This document shows positions 18,551 through 29,017 of a DNA stretch of 64,000 nt, in pieces. Source of the DNA: Massilibacillus massiliensis (GTDB taxonomy: Bacteria; Bacillota; Negativicutes; FLKF01); assembly GCF_900086705.1 (NCBI RefSeq), contig NZ_LT575483.1, forward strand, positions 435,166 through 499,165, in the 5' to 3' direction. How positions within the stretch are numbered: position 1 is the stretch's first letter; every line of letters starts with the position of its first letter. The position numbers and the translations under genes are program-made. The notes under the pieces were generated by a model that worked only from the letters and a program-made list of their open reading frames with translations, made no database searches and was not told the origin of the DNA.

Positions 18551-18994
18551 CTATTTTCCAATATCCAATGTTTTCATCGCCATGCTCTTCGCTGCATTCA
18601 CAGACGTTACATTCGCTTCATAAGCTCTCGAAGCAGTAATCATATCTACCATTTCAGAAACTATGTTTAAATTTGGCATTTCCACATATCCTTCGGCGTT
18701 TGCATCCGGATGACTAGGATCATATATCGTACGTCCAGGTGTATTGTCTGTCGTAATTTGAACAGCTCTCACACCCTCACCAGCTTCATTTTGCATTTCT
18801 TTTGATAAAGTTTTCGAAAACGAGTTCGTTTCTCCATTTCTCGGTTCAAAAATAACCACCCGGCGACGATACGCACCGCCTTCTTCTGTACGCGTAGTAT
18901 TGGCATTCGCTATGTTGTTGGAAATAACATCCATTCGTAAACGTTCAGCTGTCATTCCTGACGCTGCTGCATCTATTGCACCAAACATTCCCAC
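18551..18994 (-). CDS. flgC: Flagellar proximal rod protein FlgC
   Basis: FlgC forms part of the rod. The N-terminal rod signature (AASGMTAERLRMDVISNNIANANTT is split here as AASGMTAERLRMDVIS and NNIANANTT) and the C-terminal EMVDMITASRAYEANV motif are present. The 147-residue length is normal. The start codon is GTG at 18992-18994, eight bases after GGAGG; an ATG two codons later is less well spaced. Confidence 0.97.
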   Translation of the reverse strand: MGMFGAIDAAASGMTAERLRMDVISNNIANANTTRTEEGGAYRRRVVIFEPRNGETNSFSKTLSKEMQNEAGEGVRAVQITTDNTPGRTIYDPSHPDANAEGYVEMPNLNIVSEMVDMITASRAYEANVTSVNAAKSMAMKTLDIGK

Positions 18995-19046
18995 ACAAAG
19001 TTCCTCCTTTAATATTTATGTAAACTCTAACCACTTATAAACGCAT

Positions 19047-19466
19047 TTATTTTTGACCTGCTATAACAGATTTCATACTTGAAAAATAATCACCTAATTG
19101 TCTAACCACTGCGTTATAATAAATTGTATTTTTCGCTAACGCTGCCATTTCTGAATCAATATCAACGTTGTTGCCATCCGTCCGCATTGTTGTAGTACCG
19201 ATGGTCTGAATCTGCGGATTTACAATTCCATTATGCGTTTCATCAATCGGGAGATGCTTATCTTGTGTACGCACCATTTGCAAATGCTTGCCAGTTGGAG
19301 CCAGTTGTTCTGCCAACAAGCTTTCAAAAACAACTTCACTTTTCTTAAATCCAGGCGTATTTACATTTGCAATATTATTACTAATTACACTATGTCTCAT
19401 ATTTGAAGCACTTAATGACTGGCTCAACACATTCACCAATGGCGACTGGGTTATTTTTTCAATCAT
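19047..19466 (-). CDS. flgB: Flagellar proximal rod protein FlgB
   Basis: This 139-residue rod protein is the first gene of the flagellar operon. The signature MRHSVISNNIANVNTPGFKKS lies near the N-terminus as SVISNNIANVNTPGFKKS, and the C-terminal DIDSEMAALAKNTIYYNAVV motif is present. The ATG follows GGAGG by about ten bases. About 330 bases separate it from codY, including the codY terminator and a likely promoter, so the flagellar operon probably starts here. Confidence 0.97.
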   Translation of the reverse strand: MIEKITQSPLVNVLSQSLSASNMRHSVISNNIANVNTPGFKKSEVVFESLLAEQLAPTGKHLQMVRTQDKHLPIDETHNGIVNPQIQTIGTTTMRTDGNNVDIDSEMAALAKNTIYYNAVVRQLGDYFSSMKSVIAGQK

Positions 19467-19560
19467 ATCTTCTTTTCCTCCATTATCACCAAACTGTATT
19501 TAAAATAAGAATAAACATAAGGATTATTAAACGAGTTTATATTTCTACACTTTTCAGCAA

Positions 19561-19594
19561 AATTCCTTTTAAAAATTCGCCAAAACCCTTTATT
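19561..19594 (-). repeat. Copy of dispersed intergenic element (weak copy), upstream of flgB
   Basis: On the minus strand this stretch reads TTTTGGCGAATTTTTAAAAG followed by GAATTT. It shares the TTTTG-NCGAAT core with the copies at 33808-33840, 47174-47207, 62906-62935 and 32737-32760, but lacks the AGCAGGAATTTAT half at the expected place. It lies in the leader between the flgB promoter and flgB. Confidence 0.35.
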
Positions 19595-19663
19595 TTTACC
19601 ATAAACAAGATAATTGAGCATATTGTCCTATCAATAAACTTGAATTTTAAATAATTCTTGTAA

Positions 19664-19672
19664 ATTATATCA
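19664..19672 (-). promoter_or_regulatory. Extended -10 promoter for the flagellar operon
   Basis: The minus strand reads TGATATAAT, a perfect extended -10 (TGN-TATAAT), in the AT-rich space between the codY terminator and flgB. No good -35 box lies at the proper distance, which is common for extended -10 promoters. It would give a leader of about 190 bases before flgB. No sigma-28 type site was seen here. Confidence 0.5.
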
Positions 19673-19751
19673 TAGAAAAATCTATTTATGTATCCTTTTA
19701 AAGAAAAATATGTAAAAATGAGTATTTATATCTATTTTTTTCAGAGAAAAC

Positions 19752-19776
19752 AAAAAAAAATGTCGCTAAAGCGACA
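19752..19776 (-). terminator. Terminator after codY
   Basis: On the minus strand TGTCGC-TTTA-GCGACA forms a short GC-rich hairpin followed directly by nine T residues. It lies 20 bases after the codY stop codon and separates codY from the flagellar operon. Confidence 0.88.
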
Positions 19777-19795
19777 CTTCTTTTTATCCTTATTC

Positions 19796-20575
19796 TTATC
19801 GTTTCAATTTATGAACTTCTTCTAATAAATGCTCATTGAGCACTTTAATATATGTTCCCTTCATGCCGAGTGATTTTGATTCAATCACACCCGCACTTTC
19901 AAATTTTCTCAACGCATTTACAATAACGGATCTTGTAATTCCTACGCGATCTGCAATTTTACTTGCAACCAGTAAACCTTCGTTTCCATCCAATTCACCT
20001 AAAATATTAATCGCTGCTTCCACCTCTGAATAAGATAAAGTTGCCAGAGCGATTTGTACAGTTGCTTTTTTTCGTGCTTCAATCTCAATTTTTTGACTAT
20101 GATCTCTTAGAACTTCCATACCAACAACAGTCGCACCATACTCAGCTAAAATCAAATCTTCATCTGTAAATTTCTCATCAAACTTGGCAACAATTAATGT
20201 TCCTATCCGTTCACCGACACCATAGATCGGTACAATTGTAGTAATCTTGTTATGAAAGAAACACTCTGTTTCTTGGCTGAATGCACACATACCACTTTCT
20301 AACTGCAAATTCGGTGAAGTTTCATCAATTTTTAACAACCAATTTACATAATGTTTCGGAAATTCACCCTGCATGATCACTTTATCAATCATTAGCTCAC
20401 ATTCAAAGTCATCAATAAAAGCATGCCCAAAAACTTCCCCCGTTTTATCGACAATATATACATTGGCTCCAATTACATTACTTAATACACGCGAGATACC
20501 ATCATATTCCACACTTTCGGATTTTTGCAATAATTTATTTATTTTTCTTGTTCTTTCTAATAATGAACCAATCAT
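19796..20575 (-). CDS. codY: Global transcriptional repressor CodY
   Basis: CodY senses branched-chain amino acids and GTP and represses stationary-phase genes. The 259-residue product has the N-terminal GAF-like ligand domain (LLERTRKINKLLQKSE; VNWLLKIDETSPNLQL) and the C-terminal winged helix-turn-helix at about residues 195-250 (GLLVASKIADRVGITRSVIV, NALRKFESAGVIESKSLGMK), which is the most conserved part of the family. The ATG follows AAGGGGAGG. The gene lies after hslV-hslU, as in Bacillus (clpQ-clpY-codY). Confidence 0.97.
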   Translation of the reverse strand: MIGSLLERTRKINKLLQKSESVEYDGISRVLSNVIGANVYIVDKTGEVFGHAFIDDFECELMIDKVIMQGEFPKHYVNWLLKIDETSPNLQLESGMCAFSQETECFFHNKITTIVPIYGVGERIGTLIVAKFDEKFTDEDLILAEYGATVVGMEVLRDHSQKIEIEARKKATVQIALATLSYSEVEAAINILGELDGNEGLLVASKIADRVGITRSVIVNALRKFESAGVIESKSLGMKGTYIKVLNEHLLEEVHKLKR

Positions 20576-20697
20576 AACAGACCTCCCCTTCTAGCCACTC
20601 ACTTTTCATTTTTTTACAAATTCAGCTAATGTAACATAATTATATATTACCACGATAAGAAAAATAATTATAGATCCTTCCTTATTTTTCTTTACAT

Positions 20698-22086
20698 TTA
20701 TAAGATAAAATGACTTAAATCTTGATTTACTACAATATGTCCTAATTTTAAATCAACATATGCTTTATCAATCGTCACATTTTTTTCTTTTATATCTGGA
20801 GCTTCAAAAGCTAAATCTTCTAGTAGTTTTTCTAAAATTGTATGTAAACGCCTCGCACCAATATTTTCTGTTTGCGCATTTACATTACAAGCAATCTCAG
20901 CAAGCTCTTCTATCGCATCATCTGTAAATTTTATCTTCACGCCTTCTGTTTCTAATAAATATATATATTGCTTAATTAAAGCGTTCGCTGGCTCTGTTAA
21001 AATTTGCATGAAATCTGCTTTGGACAGATTCGTAAGCTCTACTCGAATTGGAAACCGACCTTGTAATTCTGGAATCAAATCTGATGGTTTTGCTGTATGG
21101 AAAGCCCCTGCCGCAATAAATAAGATATGATCCGTTTTAATAGGTCCATATTTTGTAACAACTGTCGACCCCTCCACGATGGGAAGTATATCTCTTTGCA
21201 CACCTTCACGCGAAACATCTGGTCCTGATGAATTACCTCGTCCAGCTACTTTGTCAATTTCATCAAGAAAAATAATCCCATTATCTTCTGCTATCTTCAT
21301 CGCACTTGTAACAACTTCATCCATATCAATCAGCTTTTGTGCTTCTTCCTGCGTGAAAATTTTTCTTGCATTTTGAACGGTTACTTTACGTTTCTTTTGT
21401 TTTTTCGGCATTAGACTACCAAGCATATCCTGAATATTGTTTCCCATCTCTTCGATACCCGAGCCAGACAACATTCCAATCATCGGCGTGGCTGTATCTT
21501 CTACGCTGATTTCAATCAATTCGTCTTCCATTTCACCTGCCATCAAACGTTTACGACACCATTCTCTTCCCGCCTGATATTTAGGTTCTTCTTCCTGTAC
21601 CGGTGAATTTTCTTTTGTTTCGTTATTATTAAACAGCATTTCAAATGGATTACGAGAGTTTTCTTTTTTCTGCGTTGGTATAAAGCATTCAATGATCCTT
21701 TCATTGGCAAGTTCTAATGCTTTATCATTTACTTCTAACATTTTTTCTTGCTTCAGCATTCTAATTGAAGTTTCCACTAAATCTCTTACCATAGACTCTA
21801 CATCACGCCCGACATAACCTACTTCAGTAAATTTAGTTGCTTCAACTTTAACAAACGGTGCATTCACCAATTTGGCGAGACGTCTGGCAATTTCGGTCTT
21901 TCCAACACCGGTAGAACCTATCATTAAAATATTTTTGGGAATAATTTCATCTTTTAATGATTCAGGTAATTGTTTGCTTCTCCAACGATTTCGAAGTGCA
22001 ACAGCAACAGATTTTTTGGCCTGTGACTGTCCAACGATATATTTATCTAGCTCATAAACAATTTGCTTTGGGGTTTGTTCTTTCAA
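20698..22086 (-). CDS. hslU: ATP-dependent protease ATPase subunit HslU (ClpY)
   Basis: HslU unfolds substrates for the HslV peptidase. The Walker A motif GSTGVGKTE, Walker [13 protein letters not shown], the inserted I-domain (about residues 110-230, charged and variable), and the C-terminal tail ending in HFIL that docks into HslV are visible. The start is TTG at 22084-22086, seven bases after GGAGGG; the longer frame to 22143 overlaps hslV and lacks a ribosome site. The product is 462 residues, a normal length. Confidence 0.97.
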   Translation of the reverse strand: MKEQTPKQIVYELDKYIVGQSQAKKSVAVALRNRWRSKQLPESLKDEIIPKNILMIGSTGVGKTEIARRLAKLVNAPFVKVEATKFTEVGYVGRDVESMVRDLVETSIRMLKQEKMLEVNDKALELANERIIECFIPTQKKENSRNPFEMLFNNNETKENSPVQEEEPKYQAGREWCRKRLMAGEMEDELIEISVEDTATPMIGMLSGSGIEEMGNNIQDMLGSLMPKKQKKRKVTVQNARKIFTQEEAQKLIDMDEVVTSAMKIAEDNGIIFLDEIDKVAGRGNSSGPDVSREGVQRDILPIVEGSTVVTKYGPIKTDHILFIAAGAFHTAKPSDLIPELQGRFPIRVELTNLSKADFMQILTEPANALIKQYIYLLETEGVKIKFTDDAIEELAEIACNVNAQTENIGARRLHTILEKLLEDLAFEAPDIKEKNVTIDKAYVDLKLGHIVVNQDLSHFIL

Positions 22087-22097
22087 AATCAGCCCTC

Positions 22098-22631
22098 CTA
22101 ATCTAATTCTTCTACGGTAATATGATGATTGGTAAACACACATATATCCGCTGCAATCTTTAGCGCTTCTTCCGCTATTTCGGATGCTGATAAGTTAGAA
22201 TACTTAACCATGCCACGTGCTGCTGCTAAAGCATAAGCACCGCCAGAGCCAATTGCAGTCACACCATCATCTGGCTCTATCACTTCTCCATTACCTGATA
22301 AAATCAACATCTTTTCATGATCCATAATGATCAGCAATGCTTCCAATTTTCTTAATACACGATCGGTACGCCATTCTTTTGCCAATTCCACAGCCGCCCG
22401 CATTAAATTCCCATTAAACTCTTCTAGTTTCGTCTCAAATTTTCCAAACAAAGTAAATGCATCTGCAACCGAGCCTGCAAACCCGGCCAGAACTTTACCA
22501 TGATACAGGCGTCTGACTTTTTTGGCATTATGTTTCATTACCGTATTGCCACCAAAGGTAACTTGCCCATCGCCGGCAATTGCTGTTTTCCCTTTATGCT
22601 TTACAGCCACAATTGTTGTAGCATGAAACAT
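22098..22631 (-). CDS. hslV: ATP-dependent protease peptidase subunit HslV (ClpQ)
   Basis: HslV is a proteasome-like threonine peptidase. The short propeptide MFHA is followed by the catalytic threonine ([20 protein letters not shown]), and the sequences [16 protein letters not shown] and [15 protein letters not shown] match the family. The length of 177 residues is typical. It is transcribed ahead of hslU with 11 bases between. The usual xerC/codV neighbour is missing between trmFO and hslV. Confidence 0.98.
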   Translation of the reverse strand: MFHATTIVAVKHKGKTAIAGDGQVTFGGNTVMKHNAKKVRRLYHGKVLAGFAGSVADAFTLFGKFETKLEEFNGNLMRAAVELAKEWRTDRVLRKLEALLIIMDHEKMLILSGNGEVIEPDDGVTAIGSGGAYALAAARGMVKYSNLSASEIAEEALKIAADICVFTNHHITVEELD

Positions 22632-22657
22632 TTCAACACCTCCAAATAGATTTTATG

Positions 22658-23965
22658 TTATATAGTATGTCTAAAAGACGCTAAACTAGCTAGCGCTCTT
22701 TCTGCAATTGTACGATTTTTTAACTTTTTATCCTTAATTCTTTCATTTAACGGCGGCAATAAGCCAAAATTAATATTCATTGGTTGAAATTTCTTTGCAT
22801 CAGCATTTGTAATATACTGACACATTGCACCATGCGCTGTATCGGCAGGGTAAATAAGCGGTTCACATCCATTTGTTATTTTAACGGAATTGATCCCTGC
22901 AACAAGACCACTCGCAGCCGATTCTATATAACCTTCTACCCCCGTCATCTGACCAGCAAATAAAATTTTTGCATTCGTTTGCATTTGAAGTGTAGGTTTC
23001 AACACCATTGGAGAATTGATAAATGTATTACGGTGCATTACACCATAACGAACAAATTCTGCTGTATCCAAACCTGGAATCAGACTAAAAACACGTTTTT
23101 GTTCTGGCCATTTTAAATGCGTTTGAAAGCCTACGATATTATAAAGACTTGCCGCATAATTATCTTGTCTGAGTTGCACAACTGCGTATGGTCTTTCGCC
23201 GGTAACTGGATGTTCAAGCCCAACTGGCTTTAAAGGACCATATCTTAAAGTATCTACCCCACGACTTGCCATCTCTTCAACAGGCATACAGCCTTCAAAA
23301 AAAATCGCTTTTTCAAAATCTTTTGTTGCTGTTTTTTCTGCCTGTACAAGCTCCTGCCAAAAACTTGCGTATTCTTCCTTATTCATTGGACAGTTAATAT
23401 AATCGTCATCACCTTTGCCATAACGAGAAGCTTTATACGCTTTTTCCATATTTAAAGATTCTTTTACAACGATCGGTGCAGCCGCATCGTAAAAATATAA
23501 ATATTCCTGTCCTGTTAATTTCGCTATCGAATTGGAGAATGCTGGTGATGTCAAAGGGCCGCTTGCAATGATAACAACATCGTCTGTTTTTGGAATTTCG
23601 ATAACTTCTTCATGAACAACCTGAATCAATGGATGATTTTTTATTTTATCTGTAATATATTCACTAAAAGCATTGCGGTCTACAGCAAGTGCACCGCCAG
23701 CTGGAATCTTCGTTGCATCAGCAGCTTCCATGATCAGTGAGTGCATTTGGCGCATTTCTTCTTTCATTAAACCAACAGCGTTTTCAAGTCCCGCCCCGCG
23801 AAGAGAATTACTGCAAACCAACTCTGCAAAATTCTCACTATGATGTGCCGGGGTCGACACCTTTGGACGCATTTCATATAGCTCTACATGGATACCCTTT
23901 TGTGCGATCTGCCAAGCAGCTTCACTGCCAGCAAGACCGGCTCCAATTATAATTACTTTAGACAC
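22658..23965 (-). CDS. trmFO: tRNA (uracil-5-)-methyltransferase TrmFO, folate dependent
   Basis: TrmFO makes 5-methyluridine at position 54 of tRNA using methylenetetrahydrofolate and FAD. The N-terminal dinucleotide-binding motif [17 protein letters not shown], the segment [20 protein letters not shown] with a conserved cysteine shortly after, and the C-terminal [20 protein letters not shown] are diagnostic. The start is GTG, overlapping the topA stop as TAGTG and preceded by GGAGG. The length of 435 residues is standard. Confidence 0.98.
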   Translation of the reverse strand: MSKVIIIGAGLAGSEAAWQIAQKGIHVELYEMRPKVSTPAHHSENFAELVCSNSLRGAGLENAVGLMKEEMRQMHSLIMEAADATKIPAGGALAVDRNAFSEYITDKIKNHPLIQVVHEEVIEIPKTDDVVIIASGPLTSPAFSNSIAKLTGQEYLYFYDAAAPIVVKESLNMEKAYKASRYGKGDDDYINCPMNKEEYASFWQELVQAEKTATKDFEKAIFFEGCMPVEEMASRGVDTLRYGPLKPVGLEHPVTGERPYAVVQLRQDNYAASLYNIVGFQTHLKWPEQKRVFSLIPGLDTAEFVRYGVMHRNTFINSPMVLKPTLQMQTNAKILFAGQMTGVEGYIESAASGLVAGINSVKITNGCEPLIYPADTAHGAMCQYITNADAKKFQPMNINFGLLPPLNERIKDKKLKNRTIAERALASLASFRHTI

Positions 23966-26202
23966 TAATTTTCCTCCGCTTGTTTTGTACTACTTTTCTT
24001 TTTACTTCTAGTCTTTGTTGATTTCTTCTTTTTTACCTCTGATGATTTAGTCGAAATTTCTTTTTCTTCCTTTTTATCAGGATTTTCTTCTTTTTTCTTT
24101 AATTTTTCTAATTCTTTGTTAATAGGATGTTCTTTTCTTGTCTCACAGAGAGCATTACTGCAATACGTAATAAATCGCCCATTTTTATAATTATGTTTTA
24201 ACATAAACGCTCCGCAGGTCGGACAATTTTCTTTCAACGGCATATCCCAAGTAACGAAATCACAGTCCGGATAGTTTTTACATCCGTAAAAATTTTTCCC
24301 GCGTTTTGTCCGACGTTCTACAATATTACCGCCGCATTTTCCACATAAGACCCCAGTGTCTTTTAATAAAGGTTTCGTATTTCTACATTCGGGAAATCCT
24401 GGACATGCAAGAAATTTTCCGTATCTCCCTTGTTTTACTACCATCATTCTTCCGCAATGTTCGCATGGAACATCAGAAACTTCCACCGGTAATTCAACAT
24501 GACCAATATCTTCTTCTGCATGTTCAAGTGTTTTTTCAAATGGACCATAAAAATCACTTAATAATTTATTTTTTTCGAATTTCCCCTCTGCAATTTCATC
24601 CAACTTATTTTCAAGTGCAGCGGAAAATTCTGCGTCAACAATATCTTCAAAATATTCTTTTAACATATCAACCACAACGAAACCTAATTCCGTTGGCACA
24701 AATTTTTTATCTGCACGCACAACATAGCCTCTGCCCAAAATGGTTTCAATAATTGGAGAATAAGTACTTGGACGACCAATTCCTTTTTCTTCAAGAATTT
24801 TAACCAAAGAAGCTTCATTATATCTTGGTGGTGGTTCGGTAAAATGTTGTTTAGGTAGTACTTTCTGCAAGTGAACAACTTGTTCAAGCGTCAATTCAGG
24901 TAGATTAACGTCTTTTTCAGTTTCCTTTGTGTCTTTTCCTTCAATATAAACTGCAGTAAACCCAGCAAATTTTAAGATTGAACCAGTTGCTTTAGCTCCG
25001 AATCTGCCTGCTTGAAAATCAATCGTTACGGTATCATAGATCGCCGCTGACATTTGACTGGCAACAAAGCGTTCCCAAATAAGCGTGTATAATTTCAATT
25101 GATCTTTTGACAAATATTTTTGAATACTGTCCGGTGTAAACACAACACTTGTTGGGCGAATTGCTTCATGCGCATCTTGCGATTTTTTAGTCGAATAAAC
25201 AGGTGGTTTTTCCGGCAAGTAATCTTTACCAAATCTTTCACCCACATAGTCTCTTGCTTCTGTCTGCGCAAGTTCAGCGATTCGCGTAGAATCGGTACGC
25301 ATGTAAGTGATTAAACCAACCGGTCCTTTTTTCCCTAATTCTAACCCTTCATATAATTGCTGTGCAAGCATCATCGTCTTACGAGAAGTAAACCCTAATT
25401 TTCGTGAGGCATCCTGCTGTAAACTGCTTGTAATAAAAGGAGGCGCAGGTTTGCGCTGACGCTGACGTTTTTTTATGTCACGTACAGCAAATGTTTGTTG
25501 TTCCAACTCATTTTTTATATTTTCTGCTTCTGTTTCCGTTTTGATGGAAATCTTATTTCCATCAACCGTAACCAATTCCGCATCAAACATTGCAGATTTT
25601 GGTTTTTCTCTTAATTTTAATCCGACAGACCAGTATTCTTCCGACACAAATTTCTGTATCTCTTTTTCTCTGTCACAAATAATTTTAACTGCTACAGACT
25701 GTACACGACCGGCACTAAGACCTTTACGAATTTTACGCCACAAAAGCGGGCTTAATTTATATCCTACAATTCGATCTAACATACGACGTGCCTGTTGCGC
25801 ATCTACTCGATTTAGATCAATAGGATGCGGATTTTTAACAGCCTCTTGAATTGCCGGCTTCGTAATTTCATGAAATACAATTCTACAGGCATCATACGCA
25901 TCAATATTTAATATATGTGCTAGATGCCAAGCAATTGCTTCCCCTTCACGATCCGGGTCAGATGCCAAATATATCTTGTCTGCAGTCTTTGCAGCTGTTT
26001 TCAAAGACTTAATCAGATCACCTTTACCACGAATATTAATATATTTAGGCGTAAAATCATTCTCAATATCTACACCAAATTGGCTTTTAGGTAAATCACG
26101 CAAATGTCCCATTGATGCTTTAACCGTATAATTTTTACCTAAATATTTCTCTATTGTTTTCGCTTTAGCTGGTGATTCTACAACAACCAGTGTTTTACTC
26201 AC
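23965..26202 (-). CDS. topA: DNA topoisomerase I
   Basis: This enzyme relaxes negative supercoils. The Toprim domain begins [18 protein letters not shown], and the [13 protein letters not shown] motif follows. The catalytic tyrosine lies in [13 protein letters not shown]. Three C-terminal four-cysteine zinc fingers (starting CEHCG, CGKCG and CPTCG) precede a Lys/Ser-rich basic tail of about 50 residues. The start is GTG at 26200-26202 after GGAGG; the upstream extension to 26235 overlaps dprA. The product is about 745 residues. Confidence 0.98.
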   Translation of the reverse strand: MSKTLVVVESPAKAKTIEKYLGKNYTVKASMGHLRDLPKSQFGVDIENDFTPKYINIRGKGDLIKSLKTAAKTADKIYLASDPDREGEAIAWHLAHILNIDAYDACRIVFHEITKPAIQEAVKNPHPIDLNRVDAQQARRMLDRIVGYKLSPLLWRKIRKGLSAGRVQSVAVKIICDREKEIQKFVSEEYWSVGLKLREKPKSAMFDAELVTVDGNKISIKTETEAENIKNELEQQTFAVRDIKKRQRQRKPAPPFITSSLQQDASRKLGFTSRKTMMLAQQLYEGLELGKKGPVGLITYMRTDSTRIAELAQTEARDYVGERFGKDYLPEKPPVYSTKKSQDAHEAIRPTSVVFTPDSIQKYLSKDQLKLYTLIWERFVASQMSAAIYDTVTIDFQAGRFGAKATGSILKFAGFTAVYIEGKDTKETEKDVNLPELTLEQVVHLQKVLPKQHFTEPPPRYNEASLVKILEEKGIGRPSTYSPIIETILGRGYVVRADKKFVPTELGFVVVDMLKEYFEDIVDAEFSAALENKLDEIAEGKFEKNKLLSDFYGPFEKTLEHAEEDIGHVELPVEVSDVPCEHCGRMMVVKQGRYGKFLACPGFPECRNTKPLLKDTGVLCGKCGGNIVERRTKRGKNFYGCKNYPDCDFVTWDMPLKENCPTCGAFMLKHNYKNGRFITYCSNALCETRKEHPINKELEKLKKKEENPDKKEEKEISTKSSEVKKKKSTKTRSKKKSSTKQAEEN

Positions 26203-27290
26203 AAAATGTCCTCCTTCATAGCACGAACATAGCAATGCGAGCCACGTTCATGCAGCAGACCACGCAATTCCATTTGTAATAATATAAAATTGATATTTGA
26301 CGCATTACTTCGCGTTTTTAATATAATTTCATCCACTGTCATAGGTTCGTTATAGCTCAATAAATCATAGATTGCCTTTTCTTCCTCTGACAGCATAAAA
26401 TTGCCGCTCTTTTCATTTTTAAAATACGTTACATTATATTCTTCAAGTATGTCAGAAATTGATTCAACCAATTTTGCTCCCTGCTGAATGAGCTTATGAC
26501 ACCCTTTGCTTGTCGCCGAAAAAATACTACCTGGCACAGCAAATACATCTCTACCTTCATTTAATGCATATTCTGCAGTAATCAGTGAACCACTTTTAAG
26601 CGCAGCTTCAACAACCACTGTGCCATCAGTTAATCCACTAATGATTCGATTCCTACTTGGGAAAAAAGCAGGATTAGGCTTCGTACCGGGTGCATATTCG
26701 GAGATAATAAGTCCAACTTCTGCAATCTGCTCTAACAAATTCTTATTTTCCGGCGGATAACTTACATCAACACCGCAACCTAGCACTGCAACCGTGGAGC
26801 CGATCTCTAAGGCACCTTGATGCGCTGCTGTATCAATTCCACGAGCAGCACCACTTACAACACTAAATTTTGCCTTTGTAAGTTCACACCCCAACATGCG
26901 CGCAATGTTTCTGCCATATGTAGACGCCTTTCGAGCACCGACGATCGCTATACTCCGATCAGCAAATGCTAAATTTCCTCGATAAAAAAATATCATCGGC
27001 GGATTATAAATATCTTTTAATTTCTTCGGATATATATCATCTTGATAACTGCATAAATGAATCTTTTGTTTTTCCCATGTAAAAGCGAACTGATCTACAT
27101 CAATTGATTGTTTTTTCAACTCCGTTAATTTATCACAAGTTACCCTATCAATGCAACCACTTGCCTGTAAATCCAGCTTACTTGCATTCCATACATTTTG
27201 TGCATTGCCAAAGTGTTCTATTAGTTTACGTAATCGCATGCTGCCAATCCCAGGCACCATTTGTAATACCGCTAAAAATATTTTTTCCAC
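26199..27290 (-). CDS. dprA: DNA-processing protein DprA
   Basis: DprA loads RecA onto incoming single-stranded DNA during transformation. The 363-residue protein has a helical N-terminus with a helix-hairpin-helix-like LQMVPGIGSMRLRKLI, the Rossmann-like core (IAIVGARKASTYGRN; VVSGAARGIDTAAHQGALE; AVLGCGVDVSYPPEN; ISEYAPGTKPNPAFFPSRNR), and a C-terminal winged-helix domain. The start chosen is GTG at 27288-27290, eight bases after AGGTGG. It precedes topA, as in Bacillus, and overlaps its start by four bases. Confidence 0.96.
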   Translation of the reverse strand: MEKIFLAVLQMVPGIGSMRLRKLIEHFGNAQNVWNASKLDLQASGCIDRVTCDKLTELKKQSIDVDQFAFTWEKQKIHLCSYQDDIYPKKLKDIYNPPMIFFYRGNLAFADRSIAIVGARKASTYGRNIARMLGCELTKAKFSVVSGAARGIDTAAHQGALEIGSTVAVLGCGVDVSYPPENKNLLEQIAEVGLIISEYAPGTKPNPAFFPSRNRIISGLTDGTVVVEAALKSGSLITAEYALNEGRDVFAVPGSIFSATSKGCHKLIQQGAKLVESISDILEEYNVTYFKNEKSGNFMLSEEEKAIYDLLSYNEPMTVDEIILKTRSNASNINFILLQMELRGLLHERGSHCYVRAMKEDIL

Positions 27291-27366
27291 AGCGAACACC
27301 ACCTAATAAAATCAACATTGTATAAACGAATTTTCATTTATGGAAATAATTCTATGCCATTCTCTT

Positions 27367-27394
27367 ATATTACAATAAGAATCATCATTTGCAA
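27367..27394 (-). promoter_or_regulatory. Possible promoter for dprA-topA-trmFO-hslVU-codY
   Basis: On the minus strand TTGCAA (27389-27394) is followed after 16 bases by TAATAT (27367-27372). It lies just downstream of the glycosyltransferase stop codon and about 75 bases before dprA. The fit to the housekeeping consensus is moderate. Confidence 0.4.
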
Positions 27395-28515
27395 AGCTGA
27401 TTTAAAATACAACTTGCTATATCGTTAGCCGCATTAGGTTTTGAAATTTGCCTAGCATTTATTTTCATATTAGTAAGTACATTAGACTCTATTCTAAATA
27501 TTTTGTCAATTACCTTTTTTAAGGTACTAATTTTATTAATTTTTATTGCAACTTTTTTTCTTAATAGAAATTTTGTATTTTCTTCTTCTTGTCCAGGAAT
27601 CGGCTGATATATAATCATGGGTAAAGCTGAACACAGCGCCTCACTCACAGTTACGCCTCCTGCTTTTGATATGAGGATATCAGACACTGCCATAAATTCG
27701 TATATATTATGTACGAAACCAAATATATGCATATCGTGTTTGATTTTTGATTGCATCTTTTGTACTTTACGATATAAATTTTTATTTTCGCCTGTGACAA
27801 CAATTAGCTGCATGGCTGTGGTACAAGAATTTAAACATTGAATAACTTTGAGCATAGGGAAAATTCCAGCACCTCCGCCCATGATTAATACTATTTTAGT
27901 CTTATCACAAAATTTCATACATTTTAAAAGCTTATTTTTATCATAAATTCGTTCATACATAACAGAAACAGGAATTCCCAAAGCATAGCTTCGTTCCTGT
28001 TTAATGTGGCACTTGATTAAATTCTCAATCAAACTATCCTCGGCAACAAAATATTGTTTTGTATCTTGATTTATCCACATTTGATGGACTGTAAAATCCG
28101 TAATGACACTAACACTTGGAATACTCATTTGTGCATGCTCTTTTAGATACTGCATCACATTAGCTGGCGTTGCATGTGTACATACGACAACATCCGGTCT
28201 ATAAGCCATCAAATAAACTTTTAACTTTTTTGCAAAAAAAGCACTTATGATCTTTCGCATCCATAAAGCACCTTGTTTTCTATTTCCCCAAGTATACGCC
28301 TTTTTATATACTTGGGGAATAAAAATTAAACTTTTAAAATAAACGTTTAATAAAGTACAGCGGAAAAATTTATTTACAAAATCCAAAATGTCTATATGCT
28401 CAACTACAATATCATGCTGCAATCTTTTCATAGCTTGTGCAATGGATACAGCAGCTTGTCTATGCCCAGAACCAATCGAGGCACTAAGAAATAAGATTTT
28501 AGGGGATTTCTTCAT
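27385..28515 (-). CDS. Glycolipid-type glycosyltransferase (MGDG synthase / UgtP-like, GT28)
   Basis: The 376-residue protein begins with KILFLSASIGSGHRQAA, the typical N-terminal loop of diacylglycerol glycosyltransferases and MurG relatives. A middle segment (RPDVVVCTHATPANVMQYL; SVITDFTVHQMWINQDTKQY) and a C-terminal nucleotide-sugar site (IVLIMGGGAGIFPMLKVI; DILISKAGGVTVSEALCSAL, then PIPGQEEENT) follow. It should transfer a sugar from UDP-sugar to a membrane lipid. The exact acceptor cannot be read from sequence. It follows folK with a 15-base spacer and may be cotranscribed with the folate genes. Confidence 0.82.
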   Translation of the reverse strand: MKKSPKILFLSASIGSGHRQAAVSIAQAMKRLQHDIVVEHIDILDFVNKFFRCTLLNVYFKSLIFIPQVYKKAYTWGNRKQGALWMRKIISAFFAKKLKVYLMAYRPDVVVCTHATPANVMQYLKEHAQMSIPSVSVITDFTVHQMWINQDTKQYFVAEDSLIENLIKCHIKQERSYALGIPVSVMYERIYDKNKLLKCMKFCDKTKIVLIMGGGAGIFPMLKVIQCLNSCTTAMQLIVVTGENKNLYRKVQKMQSKIKHDMHIFGFVHNIYEFMAVSDILISKAGGVTVSEALCSALPMIIYQPIPGQEEENTKFLLRKKVAIKINKISTLKKVIDKIFRIESNVLTNMKINARQISKPNAANDIASCILNQLCK

Positions 28516-28530
28516 ACGATTTTCTACTCC

Positions 28531-29016
28531 TTAGATCGTTATTTTTCCATAGAAATTAACTTCACCATCATCCGGACAAACCTCCAGTAACTGCTGCACT
28601 GTCAAACCGTTTATCATACTTTCATTCGTAATATCTAACATTGGTACTAATACAAATTTTCGCAATGTCAAATAAGGATGTGGTAATTTTAAATCTTCTG
28701 TAGATCTTACTATCGTATCATACACTAATAAATCAATATCTATACTTCTTGGTCCCCAATGTAAAACTCTCTTTCTACCCAATTGTTTTTCTATAAAAAG
28801 ACAAGCATCTAAAAGCTCTTCCGGTGACAAATCGGTTACAATCCTAATCACTGCATTCAAATAACTCCGCTGCTCTTTTCGTCCAAAAGGCTCTGTTTCA
28901 TAAATTGAAGAACTCTGCATTACAGCTATTTTTTCATGTGCAGCCAATTTATCAACAGCTGCCAATATATACTTTTCTCTATCCCCCATATTAGAACCTA
29001 GCCCTAATAGGATCAT
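28531..29016 (-). CDS. folK: Folate biosynthesis pyrophosphokinase FolK (HPPK)
   Basis: FolK transfers pyrophosphate from ATP to 6-hydroxymethyl-7,8-dihydropterin. The 161-residue product shows ILLGLGSNMGDREKYI at the N-terminus, the SSIYETEPFGRKEQRSYLNAV loop as shorter matching blocks, and the signature HWGPRSIDIDLLVYD. It is encoded one base after the folB stop codon, giving the order folP-folB-folK. Confidence 0.97.
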   Translation of the reverse strand: MILLGLGSNMGDREKYILAAVDKLAAHEKIAVMQSSSIYETEPFGRKEQRSYLNAVIRIVTDLSPEELLDACLFIEKQLGRKRVLHWGPRSIDIDLLVYDTIVRSTEDLKLPHPYLTLRKFVLVPMLDITNESMINGLTVQQLLEVCPDDGEVNFYGKITI

Positions 29017-29017
29017 A

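Noticed and set aside
19500-19760. CodY box upstream of flgB
   Set aside because: Candidate sequences match the 15-base CodY consensus with four or more mismatches, so I do not claim autoregulation or control of flagellar genes.
24306-24752. 148-codon plus-strand open frame
   Set aside because: Antisense to the topA zinc fingers; composition is typical of a shadow frame.
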